Of a DNA stretch of 64,000 nucleotides, positions 31,303 to 42,550 are shown piece after piece. A program made the position numbers and the translations under genes. Within the stretch, counting starts at the first letter, position 1. Each line of letters starts with the position of its first letter. Origin of the DNA: Zoroaster sp. YZ-2022 (lineage: Eukaryota; Echinodermata; Asteroidea; Forcipulatida; Zoroasteridae); assembly GCA_029582265.1 (NCBI GenBank), contig CM055816.1:26266820-26330819 (forward strand), read 5' to 3'. The notes beneath the pieces were generated by a model. It did not search any database. It saw only the letters and a list, made by a program, of their open reading frames with translations, and was not told the origin of the DNA.

Positions 31303-31874
31303 TATGTGACGTGTGCTCCCGAAATCGAGACACTTTTGGGCGGGTTATCAAAAATTGAGTTAGTTATTGATTATGAAAGTAGAGATTCTCAGCTTTACAA
31401 TGATACCTTTTTTTTTTTAAAAGAACTGGATTCCCCTAAAGCGAGTTACACGTAATTTTAGGTTGTCTTTACGAAAATTACAAACGGAATAATTAAAGTT
31501 AAAGTTTCATTTGGTACAAAGCAGGAATCCTGACCCACTCCGACGATACCAAATTTGTACAGGGCGGAGGTTGCTTTCCTGTCGAAACATACTGCACATA
31601 AAGTTAGTGGTACAATTTTGCTTCATTTTGAAACCAGAATTAGAACAAATTCATCATTTCCTGAACTGACATGCCCTTCTAAATCGGTAAAAACATGTAC
31701 TTATCAATGAATTTTTAATCAGACACTTTTGGGCAGAGCTCGGAAGTGAGAAACAGGCAAGAAAATATGCCTGGGGTGTGTTTTTGTGGAATTTGAGTTT
31801 CTTGTAAATTATCAATATTTATAATGTTTATAACATCTTGTGAGGTTTCAGATTAAGGGAGAACACGTCACATA
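31303..31874. mobile_element. MITE with TATGTGACGTGT ends, copy A
   Basis: Left TATGTGACGTGTGCTCCC, right GGGAGAACACGTCACATA, one mismatch in 18. Interior phrases ACACTTTTGGGC (twice, same orientation) and GATACCAAATTTGTACAGGG link it to the better-preserved element at 56349-56854. Confidence 0.75.
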
Positions 31875-34396
31875 TATGAGAGGTTTCAGCTCTTACACAA
31901 GAGAAGAGAATATTGAGTTTATTATCTCACACAAAAATGACCAATAAAACTACCGAATATAATCATTTGTCAACCGTAGAGATGAAATCAATAAATTTGA
32001 AGTTTATTTGATGAAACAGACCAATTTAGTGTTTCGGCAGTCGGCGAAAATAATATATAGAGGTTTCAGTTCTTTTGATTATTGACCAATTTAGATGATG
32101 AATGGACACTTGAACTCTTTGCCTCATTTATCCGCTATAACTTCCTCCTTTATATAGTTCCCCGATCTGCCAATGTGTAAGTATTTTCATGATCATATTG
32201 AGTCACTTTAATTTAATCTTTTTGAATTATATTGTAACTTCTCAGGGACCATGTTTTGTGAACAGGTTACTGTGATAAACAATCAGAAATAAATAAATAA
32301 AATACTGTGAAGCAGCGACACAGGAATCACTAGAAGAGGATTCGATATTTGTTATGATACAATTTCACAGTTTTCAATAGAAAACAGAATAATATTGCAT
32401 GTATAAATATGTATAAATACCTGGCATATTATGTTGAATAATGCCTGTATTGTACATACAGGCAATATCAGAAAATATCAAAGTAGTCTTGGCACAAGCG
32501 TCAATATCCTACTCTCCACCAAATGCCACTGGTGGAGGTGCAAGGGATTACTGCTAGCAACATATATTATTCTATAAAAAGACAGTACTTGATTCAGAGT
32601 CTGGTTTTGTTTGTTCATATATAACATTCAGATTAGACTTCGTCTGTATTGTTCAGAATAGACTCACTTCTGGAAACTGACATATTTCGTTTACACGCGT
32701 CATCATTACATCATCAATATGAGCATGTGTTGTTATCAATACTAACAACGTCCGATCATGACGAGACTTAAGAAGTATATAATACAAATATTTTGTAGGG
32801 ACTGAATTCCAGAAGTTACATAATTATTACGTCATAAGGTGCCCAAATTACATATTTATAGAAAACATTTACTTAAAACCCTTACGTTTCCCACGTTTTT
32901 GATGTGTTAATAGACATGTCGTTTACGATATTACCTCTAAAAAAAAATGCTGTCAAGAAAACTCAGAAGAACAACTCTGAGGTCTGTTCAAAAAGAAAAA
33001 GCTTTTCTAGTTTTATGTATTTACCTTGTCCACAATAAAAGAAAAATAAAACCTTTATAATTATACAAATACACGTGCATACCTTGGTATATTCGAGCGA
33101 GAACTCCAGTGTTTCCATCCCGGTGTCCGGACTGGCTCTTACTGCGCTGGCAGAGTGAGAAAGCGCTGGTGTTCGATTTGAAATAAAGAACATTTTGTTC
33201 AGCTATAATAGCCATATGACCATCAGCACCAGATCAAGAAAATAAATTTGCAGAAAAGCGTCTCTTTCTAATGACATGACATTAACTTTTTTATTTCAAT
33301 AAAATTAATTAACATGCATTAATTTATTAATGCAAAAACAAAATTATTGAAGATATCAAAATCAAAAATTAATACATTTTCCACACGGGTAGTTTTACAG
33401 ACTGTAGCAGAGTATTACGTAAACGGCTTCAGCGAAGATGAGCAAGGTCTCCGGGGTTCCTCTGTGCCCAGACTGACGCTTGCCATGGCAGGCTGAGAAA
33501 AAACACCGGTGTTCAATTTAAAACTGATATAACAATCAACACCGGATCATCAACAGAAAAAATGAATTATTTAGAAACATTTATTTCATGCCAGCATCAT
33601 TAAGAAATAAATTTACATTATTTGTTCCAATTCATATATCCCAAGACAGATGCAACAAATCTATAAGCTGTAAACTAATTAACACAAAATAAACAAAATA
33701 GTAACAACTAAACAAAACAAATTAAATAATGTTAACATGTAAGGAAAATGAGGAAGCAAAGCTTTGTACTCTTTAAACACGACAAAACACAAAATTAACA
33801 GGAGATATATACAAGACAAAGACAAGTCAAGCAAAAAACAAGTAAAGACTGAATGTGGCTTTAGACTGGATGTAATCGTTATCTACATATGTGTTCTAAA
33901 TACTACTTTTAGTTTTGGCCAAAAGATGTCAGAAACAGCTTGTCTAAGTCTGTATAAAACGATTCTGTAATAAGCTATTTATGATGAGATTGTCTCTAAA
34001 ATTATACCTCGTATTTACATTTGATGGTTCTGAGTCTCCCATAGGAGTGAACAGAAGCAATTAATGTAAACCAAGATTGAAAACTAACAGGCAGTAAGTT
34101 ATGAATATATTTCAACCTAAATTTCCCTAAATTAAAATAATAGATGTTTCTCAATTTTAAAAGTTTGAGATTTTTTCAAATAAAGTTTTCAAAATAAAAA
34201 GATCACGGAACCCAACCTTGTTTACAATACAGGCTGCTCGTTTCCATTGAAATATAAAATGCAGTGGGTTTGCTAAAAGTAAGAATTGCATATTAATTCA
34301 AATCAGGTGTTAGAAGAACTGTTTCGGCAAAGAGTTTCCAATCGTGTCCGTAATGAAAACATTTTAGAAATCTTACGAGACAATATATTAAACGAT
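31875..34396. repeat. Degenerate repeat block shared with 59.98-60.39 kb
   Basis: The module around 32961-33190 (CTCTGAGGTCTGTTCAAAAA ... CGGTGTCCGGACTGGC ... GGTGTTCGATTTGAAA) is repeated at 33414-33530 and at 60097-60385. GGAATCACTAGAAGAGG at about 32320 also recurs at 59998. No reading frame here is recognisable. Confidence 0.65.
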
Positions 34397-34540
34397 GATT
34401 TAATTTTGCCCTACACCACCGACGTGTGTACAACACTGCATACTCAGTGCTTTCAAGTGTCTCTGCAAAAAATTCATAGAGCGACTCGGGTGGAATCGAA
34501 CCCCTCATGCTGACCTTGCAGATGTCTTAATATATTTTAG
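34397..34540 (-). mobile_element. tRNA-derived SINE, reversed copy
   Basis: Read on the minus strand: B box GGTTCGATTCC (34492-34502), then CAGAGACACTTGAAAGCACT, GAGTATGCAGTGTTG and ACACACGTCGGTG, ending GGCAAAATTAAATC. This is the same order as the SINE at 14280. The plus-strand frame at 34286-34513 is a shadow of this element. Confidence 0.8.
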
Positions 34541-34877
34541 ACAGAAACATAAACTAAAGACTCGATTACTGAGGAAGTATTTATAATATGAATAACATTC
34601 TTTGTTAAAGGGACAGTATCGTCACGATCAGAGCGATTTAAAACCATGATGCTGTAAACATAAGTATTCTCCAGCTGTCGTAATCACTGCTACACAGTAC
34701 ACTAGAATGGGTCTACAGACTCTCCAGACATTATAGATTGACAGGTACACTGAATGAGTACTTATTGTACTGGGTAAATTCGTTTCAATAACCATGATGC
34801 TCTAAACATAAGTACAATGTATTATCTTTATCTTCACTCTTACATGAACAATTGCAATGGAGAATAATTACAGATAT
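34541..34877. other. Non-coding stretch with MITE-arm fragment
   Basis: At 34541-34600 ACATAAACTAAAGACTCGAT and the following bases match the inverted arms at 53278-53357 and 53549-53628. The rest holds two AACCATGATGCTCTAAACATAAGTA-like repeats (34642, 34793). No gene seen. Confidence 0.55.
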
Positions 34878-34950
34878 CAGACAACTCTAGTCTGCAGACT
34901 GTAGTAAACATTTTGTGTGGACCTCATGATGTTTGTTATAGACCTTAGAC
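34878..34950. repeat. 76-bp minisatellite, first unit
   Basis: One copy of the TAGTCTGCAGACTGTAGTAA ... GATGTTTGTTATAGACC unit, separated from the rest of the array by a hAT-like insertion. Confidence 0.9.
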
Positions 34951-37595
34951 CAGTGTTGGAGCAAAGGCTTTTATCCTCAAGGCCAAGGCCAAGGCTTGAC
35001 CTCAAGGCCAAGGCTTTGACCCTCAAGCCTTAAGGCTAAGGCCAAAGCTTAACCTCAAGGCCAAGGCCAAGGCCAAGCCCTCTAGTATAAAATTACTACT
35101 AATATAAAGCATGTCACATCATAACGAATCGCTCAAAGTAAGAATAAAAACTTCACGTACAAATATATGACTGAGTAGAAGTTCAGGTCTTCGTGGATAC
35201 CATTTAAATATAACAAAAATAATGGTTTGCTTCATACTGATGCACATTAATCTAAACCGAGTATAACAAAGGGGATCTAAGAACGTGTTTTAACTGATGT
35301 TACCTCGTTGTTATGTAACATGGAGGTAATTTTATTTTCTGGGCCATCATGTTTAGAAATATTAGCATTACCTAAAACAGACCAGACTATATTCACCCAG
35401 AATTTGTCAAAAATCTTGGACCAAACTCCACTGAATGGCTTCGAGATTACTTCAGCACCTGTATCAAAGTTCAGAAAATCCCAAAAATATGGAGACATGC
35501 TAAAGTAATGGGAATTCTCAAACCGGACAAGGCCGCCGAAGACCCAGGCAGCTACCGTCCAATAAGCCTACCTGTGCATAATCTACAAAGTGATGGAGAG
35601 ACTAATATACAATCGTATCCAACCCATTGTGGATCCTCAACTCCCACCTGAGCAGGCCGGCTTCCATACAGGACGCTGTACAACAGACCAAGTAACCTCC
35701 TCACAGAAGACATAGAGGACAACTTCCAAAAGGTCTCAAGAATGGTGCTGTACTGGTTGATCTATCAGCAGCATATGACACGGTATGGTATAAAGGTCTT
35801 GCCCTAAAACTACATAAAATCATACCTGATAAAACCTTAGTAAACTTTCTCATGACAATGAGCACTTGCAGAAGCTTTACAATTACTGTTAGCGAAGAAA
35901 CCAGTAAAAAATGCTTCCTGAAAAACGGGTCCCGCAGGGCTCAGTGCTCGCACCGATTTAATTCAACATTTACACTGCTGACCTAACAACCACTGTCTCA
36001 AAGAAATACATCTACGCAGATGACATAGCACTCCTAACCTCTGTCAAAAACATTAACAAGCTTGAAACAACACTTGGCACCGATATGGAATCCTTAAGCC
36101 GTTACTTCAAAAACTGGAGACTCCGACTTAACATCAACAAAACTGTTTAGCAACTAGACTGGCTAACTACAAAATCAAAGTCGTTTGCAATGGCACAACC
36201 ATCCCGTATGATGATTTCCCCAAGTATCTTGGTGTTACTTTGGACAGATCTCTAACATACAAACCCATCTCACACAGCTCGCACAGAAAGCCAACGCTCG
36301 CAACTGTCTCATTAGACAACTAGCAGGCCTTTCCTGGGGCGCAGACTACAACGTTCTTCGAATCTCAGCAATAGCTTCAGTATACTATGTTTGCAGTACT
36401 GTGCGCCGGTATGGGCAAGGAGCACCCACACCAGCAAGATTGACGTAGCCTTTAACAACACCACATGCGCATCATCTCAGGATGTATCAGATCAACTCCC
36501 AATCAATACCTTCCAGTAGTCAGTAGAATTGCTCCTTTATGAGTGAGACGACAGCAGCAATGCCTTGCTCTTGCACGACGTGCCGCTGGTGTGACTCCCA
36601 TCTGCTTCATCAACTGTTGACAAACACCAATCAAAACTCCTACCACAACTGCGACTGCCATCAAGAAATCCCTTTCCATCAACAAACCCACAAACTGCCA
36701 GAAATTAACACCGGATCGCATCCAAAGACTTGGGCACTAAACACGTGGCGGAATATGTGGCAAGAATCAGAATCCAGGACGTGGATATTTAACTACATTC
36801 CCTCACCTTCTACCAACCCACCAGGATGCAATCTACATCGCCACTGCTGGGTCAAACTTAACAGACTAAGAACTGGCCATGGCCGATTTGGACATAACAT
36901 GCTCCGCATGGGACTAAGTGACAACGCTAAATGTACCTGTGGTCATGATGACCAGACTGTAAATCACATCGTTCATGACTGTATTATTTACAGATGTGAT
37001 GGAAATTTAACTGAACTCGACCAGTCTGTATTAAACTGGATCCATAACCTAACCTTGTCATGTTAACTTTGTATGAGCCATACGATAAATAAATAAATAA
37101 AGCAGTCCACGTACAGCACGAATCAGATGATGTTCTATCTACCCCATATAACTGTATGCAAGTTAAGTATAATTTATATCTCCCTGGCCCCACAAGTACA
37201 TGTATACGAAAAATTATTATAGCTTTGTTTTTGGGAAGCAGCAAAATGTACTATCATGGTAACAATATGTGATGCTGTAAAGTAGAAGTGTGTCAACACA
37301 CAAATCTAGGATATTTTCCTCCTCCATGGTAAAACATGATTAAATTAGATACTGCAGACTTGCAGACAGCTGACTCCAAGTTGTATGTTTGTAGAAAAGC
37401 AAAAATTTCAAACAAATTTACCTGAAACATCCAAAATCGATGGGCCTTTGAAGAGCAAGGCCCTAAAGTTGCTGAGCTTTGACCCTCAAGGCCAAGGCTT
37501 TTGCCCTCAAGCCTTAAGGCTAAGGCCAATGTCCAAAAATCAAGCCTTAAGGCAGCCTTAAGGCCAAGGCTCAGCTTCAAGGCACTACATCACTG
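34951..37595. mobile_element. hAT-like element carrying a LINE
   Basis: Ends CAGTGTTGGAGC and GCACTACATCACTG. Flanks CCTTAGAC (34943-34950) and CTTTAGAC (37596-37603) are an 8-bp duplication with one mismatch, inside a minisatellite whose unit is otherwise continuous. Both subterminal regions are built from AAGGCCAAGG/CCTTAAGGC runs (34975-35085, 37440-37580). The middle is occupied by a non-LTR retrotransposon fragment (about 35381-37101). No hAT transposase was seen, so the element itself is non-autonomous. Confidence 0.8.
35381..37101 (+). pseudogene. Non-LTR retrotransposon, reverse-transcriptase fragment
   Basis: A degenerate reverse-transcriptase region. Across several frames it reads KVMGILKPDKAAEDPGSYRP, then PPEQAGFHTGRCTTDQV, AAYDTVWYKGLALKLHK, VPQGSVLAPI (a stop replaces the next Leu), YADDIALLTS with the catalytic YADD at 36013-36024, LNINKT, and YLGVTLDRSLTYK. 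The C-terminus (36700-37066) carries LNRLRTGHGRFG and CTCGHDDQTVNHIVHDC, the zinc-knuckle tail of this class. It ends in (ATAA)n at about 37084-37100. No endonuclease domain is present, so it is 5'-truncated. Jockey-group membership is likely but not proven. Confidence 0.85.
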
Positions 37596-37848
37596 CTTTA
37601 GACATCAGACACCTCTAGTCTGCAGACTGTAGTAAACATTTTGTGTGGACCTCATGATGTTTGTTATAGACCTTTAGATGTTTGTTACAGACCTTGAGAC
37701 ATCAGACACCTGTAGTCTGCAGACTGTAGTAAACATTTTGTGTGGACCCCATGATGTTTGTTATAGACATTTAGACATCAGACACCTCTAGTCTGCAGAC
37801 TGTAGTAAACATTTTGTGTGGACCCCATGATGTTTGTTATAGACCTTT
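37596..37848. repeat. 76-bp minisatellite, middle units
   Basis: Three units, with CTGCAGACTGTAG at about 37620, 37716 and 37796; one junction has a short internal duplication (GATGTTTGTTACAGACC). The block ends at the solo LTR. Confidence 0.9.
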
Positions 37849-39033
37849 TGTCACAAGAGGGCGATATTTTTACTTACCTTTTACGTCATCACAGCAGAAT
37901 TTCCACGCCCCAGAACGGAATGTAAAGTAGATGTAAATTAGATGTAAATTATATGCAAACTTTCGGGCGGGGATATACGTCACTATTCAAATAAGGTTTC
38001 AGCAGGAGATTTGTTTTATTCATGTGCGTTGTGCTGAGAAATTACTTTGGGTAATAATGGCTCAAGAGATTAGAAAATCCGGGTATAAATACGTAAAGAT
38101 ATCGAGGGGGTGAGGGAGACTGAAGTGATGGGAGAGAGTGCGGTAGCACCGAGAGAGCGGTAGCTCTAATAGTAGATCAAGTTTTGGATCAATCTTTTGG
38201 GACAAAGTTCCCAGTATTTTGTGGCGATAGCCTTCAAATGTAAGAGAAAGCGTCGGATTACGCTGTGGAGAAGAGTGGCGGTAGCCAAGTAATTTATATA
38301 TCCTGGAAGAGATTTTGTTCGGCAAAATAGTCTTTTTCTTCAGTCTAGACCCTACATCCCGTATTTATACCACAGGGAGCCAGTTTAAACTGTAACTGTA
38401 AGTGTAATGTTTATTTATTGATGAAGACTTACTGATTTTAGGATAATAGATTAGTAATTAATGATATGTATTTTCAGTACCTTTTCGAGTTGGGGTTTCA
38501 AGAAACCATCAACTACGTTTTGGATACGTATTTGTTATTTAAGATATAAACTGCTTTAAACTTGTCGGAAGGGCTCAGGCTTGTTAGTAGTCATGGATTT
38601 ATTCTATATTCTCCCAGGGCTTCCTTTGTTGGAATCAACTTTATTCAGGACGAAAGCATCACATTTTGGAGACAAAGATATCGCTCACCATAGCTATGAT
38701 GACTCCCTTTTGACATCACTCCAATCCAAGTAGCTCAAATTAGCGGGGAGTCGTGAACGGGGAAAACACATATACAGATACTCCAGACGATGAACTTTTA
38801 ACTTCAAATGGTGGTGGTTTGTAGTTATAATTTATAACTGCATTTTTGTATAGTTGAGTCCATTTGAACTATGATCTATTTGTAGTAATTAATTGTACAT
38901 AGTGTAATAAATATTTAGTATTATTTTCTTTCTAAACGAGAAGTTTTAGTTTAAATTATTGGTTAGTGTGTCCTTGTGAGTGACTTGGCCCAGACGCATT
39001 GCGCGTGAGGCAGGTGGACCCGGGGTTGTGACA
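37849..39033 (+). mobile_element. Solo LTR, 1185 bp, with 5-bp target duplication
   Basis: Begins TGTCACAAGAGGGCG and ends CGGGGTTGTGACA (TG...CA, with terminal TGTCACAA/TTGTGACA inversion). CCTTT flanks both ends (37844-37848, 39034-39038). The host minisatellite is continuous across the site. An AATAAA near 38907 could be the LTR poly(A) signal. No internal retroelement genes are present, so it arose by LTR-LTR recombination (established mechanism). The minus-strand frame at 38062-38325 lies inside the LTR and is unsupported. Orientation is provisional. Confidence 0.9.
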
Positions 39034-39650
39034 CCTTTAGACATCAGACACCTCTAGTCTGCAGACTGTAGTAAACATTTTGTGTGGACTCCATGATGTT
39101 TGTTATAGACCTTTAGACATCAGACACCTCTAGTCTGCAGACTGTAGTAAACATTTTGTGTGGACCTCATGATGTTTGTTATAGACCTTGAGACATCAGA
39201 CACCTCTAGTCTGCAGACTGTAGTAAACATTTTGTGTGGACCCCATGATGTTTGTTATAGACCTTTAGACATCAGACACCTCTAGTCTGCAGACTGTAGT
39301 AAACATTTTGTGTGGACCCCATGATGTTTGTTATAGACCTTTAGACATCAGACACCTCTAGTCTGCAGACTGTAAACATTTTGTGTGGACCTCATGATGT
39401 TTGTTATAGACCTTGAGACATCATCAGACACCTCTAGTCTGCAGACTGTAGTAAACATTTGTGTGGACCCCATGATGTTTGTTATAGACCTTTAGACATC
39501 AGACACCTCTAGTCTGCAGACTGTAGTAAACATTTTGTGTGGACCCCATGATGTTTGTTATAGACCTTTAGACATCAGACACCTCTAGTCTGCAGACTGT
39601 AGTAAACATTTTGTGTGGATCCCCATGATGTTTGTTATAGAATTTAGCAT
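39034..39650. repeat. 76-bp minisatellite, main block
   Basis: Eight units of CTTTAGACATCAGACACCTC ... CTGCAGACTGTAG ... CCATGATGTTTGTTATAGAC. Small variants (CTCATG versus CCCATG, CTTTAG versus CTTGAG) alternate among units. CTGCAG lies in a short palindrome, TCTGCAGA. Confidence 0.95.
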
Positions 39651-39915
39651 AGTGCAGCCATCTTGTTTTTCTTCCATTCAAATAAATGTAACCAAACCGA
39701 GGCTGGAAGGAAAATAGTCTGGTACCATTGTGTATGCAGGGATCCTGACCAAGATTGCAGTGTGAAAATGTGTCTATAGAAGTATTACACTGTACCTTCA
39801 AATCATGACTGGTGTGACCCACTTTATCTTATCACATCAACACATCCCTCATTCTCAAGGAAATCATAAACAACTCTGCATAAAATAAAGATCTCCTTAA
39901 AAACAAGACAACCAA

Positions 39916-40101
39916 AGCCAATTTCATAGAGTTGATGGTTGAAATAGCTGCTTAGTAGAAATAATTGCTTAGTTTGATTTCATGGTAACCAGCCAAAGTG
40001 GAATAGGATGCATATTCCATTTGGCTGGTAGCCAGTTTCATGTTGCTTACAGAATGTATTCGGTAAGCACCATTTCCTGTTCAGTAACTCTACGAAATTG
40101 G
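39916..40101. mobile_element. Palindromic MITE, GGGCCCAATTTCATAGAG family, copy 3
   Basis: Left AGCCAATTTCATAGAG, right CTCTACGAAATTGGCAG, with a central GGTAACCAGCCAAAGTGGAA and its inverse. It is longer and more diverged than copies 1 and 2. Confidence 0.8.
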
Positions 40102-40146
40102 CAGAAAATTCATTGCTGTGGTGTGTCAGATACTCTTTCAAGAAAC

Positions 40147-40248
40147 CTCTATTACGTCTTGTGTCAGTGATATCTAAAGCAGGGAATATGTGTAATACCT
40201 CTGTTACGTCTTGTGTCAGTGATATCTAAAGCAGGGAATATGTGTACT
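40147..40248. repeat. Tandem duplication, about 52 bp x 2
   Basis: CCTCT(A/G)TTACGTCTTGTGTC followed by AGTGATATCTAAAGCAGGGA and ATATGTGTA occurs twice in a row. Confidence 0.9.
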
Positions 40249-41246
40249 CCTTTGAGAAACAGCCATTTCAGATCTTGTTGTGATTGTTAAAATAACCCAA
40301 ATATCTACAATTATTCCCCGCTGTAGATAGCTTTGATGTCATACTACAACATTGGATTCCAAATATTTCTGTGCGAAAATTCCATGACTTCTTCAGACTA
40401 AATATGATAACTCATAGTTAACATGTTAAAATGTTCGTGTTTTGTTGTGACAATTTAGTTATTTCAAAATGTCAGTACTTTTTGTATTCACATATGAACA
40501 TTTTGTTATGACATTTTGTTTTCCAAGCATTTAAATCAGCTTTTAAAACTTTTCCAGGAATTAAACAAACTTCTGTAACGTTTCTATGGATGGAAACATT
40601 CATGTCTATTCCATACCTAATCATTACATTTCTTTGACCTTCCTAGATTTCTATGTGCCTTGTTCCAAGTACCTTACAATGACTTCCATTACTATTAATT
40701 CCATACTGCCCTGTTTATGTTAACGCAATTTAAGACATCTATAAATTACATCATTTTTTTTATTGTTGGTTTTTTTAAAAGATACATTCATACAATTCAG
40801 TTATTTTATGCTAAGCAACTGTAAGAAATAAAAATAAAAATCAGTAATCAAAACCATTTTAAGCTGCAGAAAATCACATTCCAAAGAATTTTAAGATACT
40901 AACATCAGGCCTTAAAAAACTAAAAACTGTTTCATGTTTCTCATTACAGAGATCCATTTCAAAGGTTTATTTCAAGAACAAAGAGTTGCACATTTAAAAA
41001 TTATTTAATTTACAAATGTTTTGCTATGTGTTGGTGTACATGTATACGGAAAAAATAAAAACAAAAATATATCAAATCTGAAAGCAAATTCAAGCAGGAA
41101 ACCAGTCTGCTTAGGGGCCGTTTCATATCATCATTTTCATTTTCATATCATCATTATCATCATCAAGTGTGAAGGGGAAGGCATTAAACAAGTCTAGTCA
41201 AGTACATCTTCAAATGGGGATTGAAAAACCTGCTGTTCAGAATATA
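40249..41246. other. Unannotated AT-rich stretch
   Basis: No gene, no tandem array and no inverted-repeat boundary recognised. Contains short TCATCATTTTCATTTTCATA repeats near 41127-41165. Confidence 0.5.
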
Positions 41247-41472
41247 GACTAATCCGTCGACCAGTTCACTGGGCGCCGCCATATATGCGGTGGTACCAAC
41301 ATGTACAAACTGCGCCAAGCGTTTGTTTTCTAAGCAGTCCAGTGCTTCTTCAACCAATCAGTTCACTCTATTTAACACTAGTGTACCACGTATTTTGATA
41401 ATGCCTGTGACGCGTTCGTGTAGTGTGGTACCACTGCAGTAATGGCTGAAAACATTGGTTGACGGCTTAGTC
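41247..41472. mobile_element. TA-flanked MITE
   Basis: TA on both sides. Left GACTAATCCGTCGACCA, right TGGTTGACGGCTTAGTC, an inverted pair with two or three mismatches. Inner arms GGTGGTACCA and GTGGTACCAC also pair. Tc1/mariner-type target preference. Confidence 0.75.
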
Positions 41473-41474
41473 TA

Positions 41475-41998
41475 TCCGCTCAGTGCACATGGTAGCCCTC
41501 TAGTGGTGAATTTGCACCCAGTGTCTTGATGATAGCTACTTTTGCGTCGTGTGAGCATTGTGCGTACACTTTATGTGCGTATGTTATGGTACTAAGTGCG
41601 CATGTACTTCTGTCAACCAATGATCGCTGGAGATATTCCGCGCGTACGCACATCAACTGCAAAATACGCCAAACGCGACGCACTATCGCTGCCCTTAATT
41701 CGCCCACAGTGGTCTAACAACATGTGCCCTCAACAGCTCATGCACGGTGCGAATAGAGACAGCATTGTAAGAGTTGAAAAAATGTTGAAAGTACTAGTTT
41801 AGGTTGGGGCGTCTTTAAAAGTTGTACTCCACCGTGAAAAATGTGGAACATTTTTAAAAGCACCCTTAGAAAATGTTTCTACTGACCAGTTCTTTGAAAA
41901 TATTCCGACGTTACACCGACATTATAGCAAATGATGGTGACTTCATAGTAATAGTTTGAAGTATTGGATACTTGTGAAATGAATAAAGGCATTGAAAC
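41475..41998. other. Unannotated stretch
   Basis: Less AT-rich than its neighbours, with several short overlapping frames on both strands (41480-41802), none recognisable. Nothing else seen. Confidence 0.4.
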
Positions 41999-42236
41999 CT
42001 GTCTACAGTGGCCACCTGTCTACAGTGGCCACATGTCTACAGTGGCCACATGTCTACAGTGGCCACATGTCTACAGTGGCCACCTGTCTACAGTGGTCAC
42101 CTGTCTACAGTGGCCACCTGTCTACAGTGGCCACCTGTCTACAGTGGCCACCTGTCTACAGAGGCCCCCTGTCTACAGTGGTCACCTGTCTACAGGGGCC
42201 ACCTGTCTACAGTGGCCCCCTATCTACAGTGGCCAC
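41999..42236. repeat. 17-bp minisatellite, about 14 copies
   Basis: CTGTCTACAGTGGCCAC repeated with single-base variants. All three frames stay open because 17 cycles through them; no gene. A second piece of the same array lies at 42467-42550. Confidence 0.97.
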
Positions 42237-42237
42237 C

Positions 42238-42466
42238 TTAAAAAATGTTATCCTCCTTAAACTTAGTTCTGTGTTGTTGGTGGTACTTGTATTCTGTACT
42301 TTTATTATATTATATTTTGTATTATTAATTAGGTGTTTGTGTATTGGTAGTTTTTAAGTATAAATTGATTTGGTGTACCAGTGTATTTTATGTTTGTTAA
42401 GCGCCTAGAAGCTTTTGCGTTATGCGCTATACAAGTTCACTATTATTATTATTATTATTATTATTA
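42238..42466 (+). mobile_element. LINE 3' tail inserted in the 17-bp array
   Basis: AT-rich 3' UTR followed by AAGCGCCTAGAAGCTTTTGC, GCGCTATACAAGTTCACT and (ATT)n. This is the standard tail of CR1/L2-like elements in marine invertebrates (recollection). It splits the array cleanly. Confidence 0.75.
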
Positions 42467-42550
42467 TCTACAGGGGCCCCCTGTCTACAGTGGCCACCTG
42501 TCTACAGTGCCCCCCCCCCCCTTCTACAGTGGCCACCTGTCTACAGTGGC
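42467..42550. repeat. 17-bp minisatellite, second piece
   Basis: About five units after the LINE tail, one with a C10 run. Together with 41999-42236 it is one interrupted array. Confidence 0.9.

Noticed and set aside
38062..38325. 87-codon minus-strand frame in the solo LTR
   Set aside because: LTRs do not normally code here; no recognised domain.
28855..39650. CRISPR-like arrays
   Set aside because: The units are contiguous tandem repeats with no unique spacers, in an animal genome.
41964..42357. Long overlapping plus-strand frames rich in CLQWPPVYSGH
   Set aside because: Artefact of a 17-bp tandem repeat with no internal stop in any frame.
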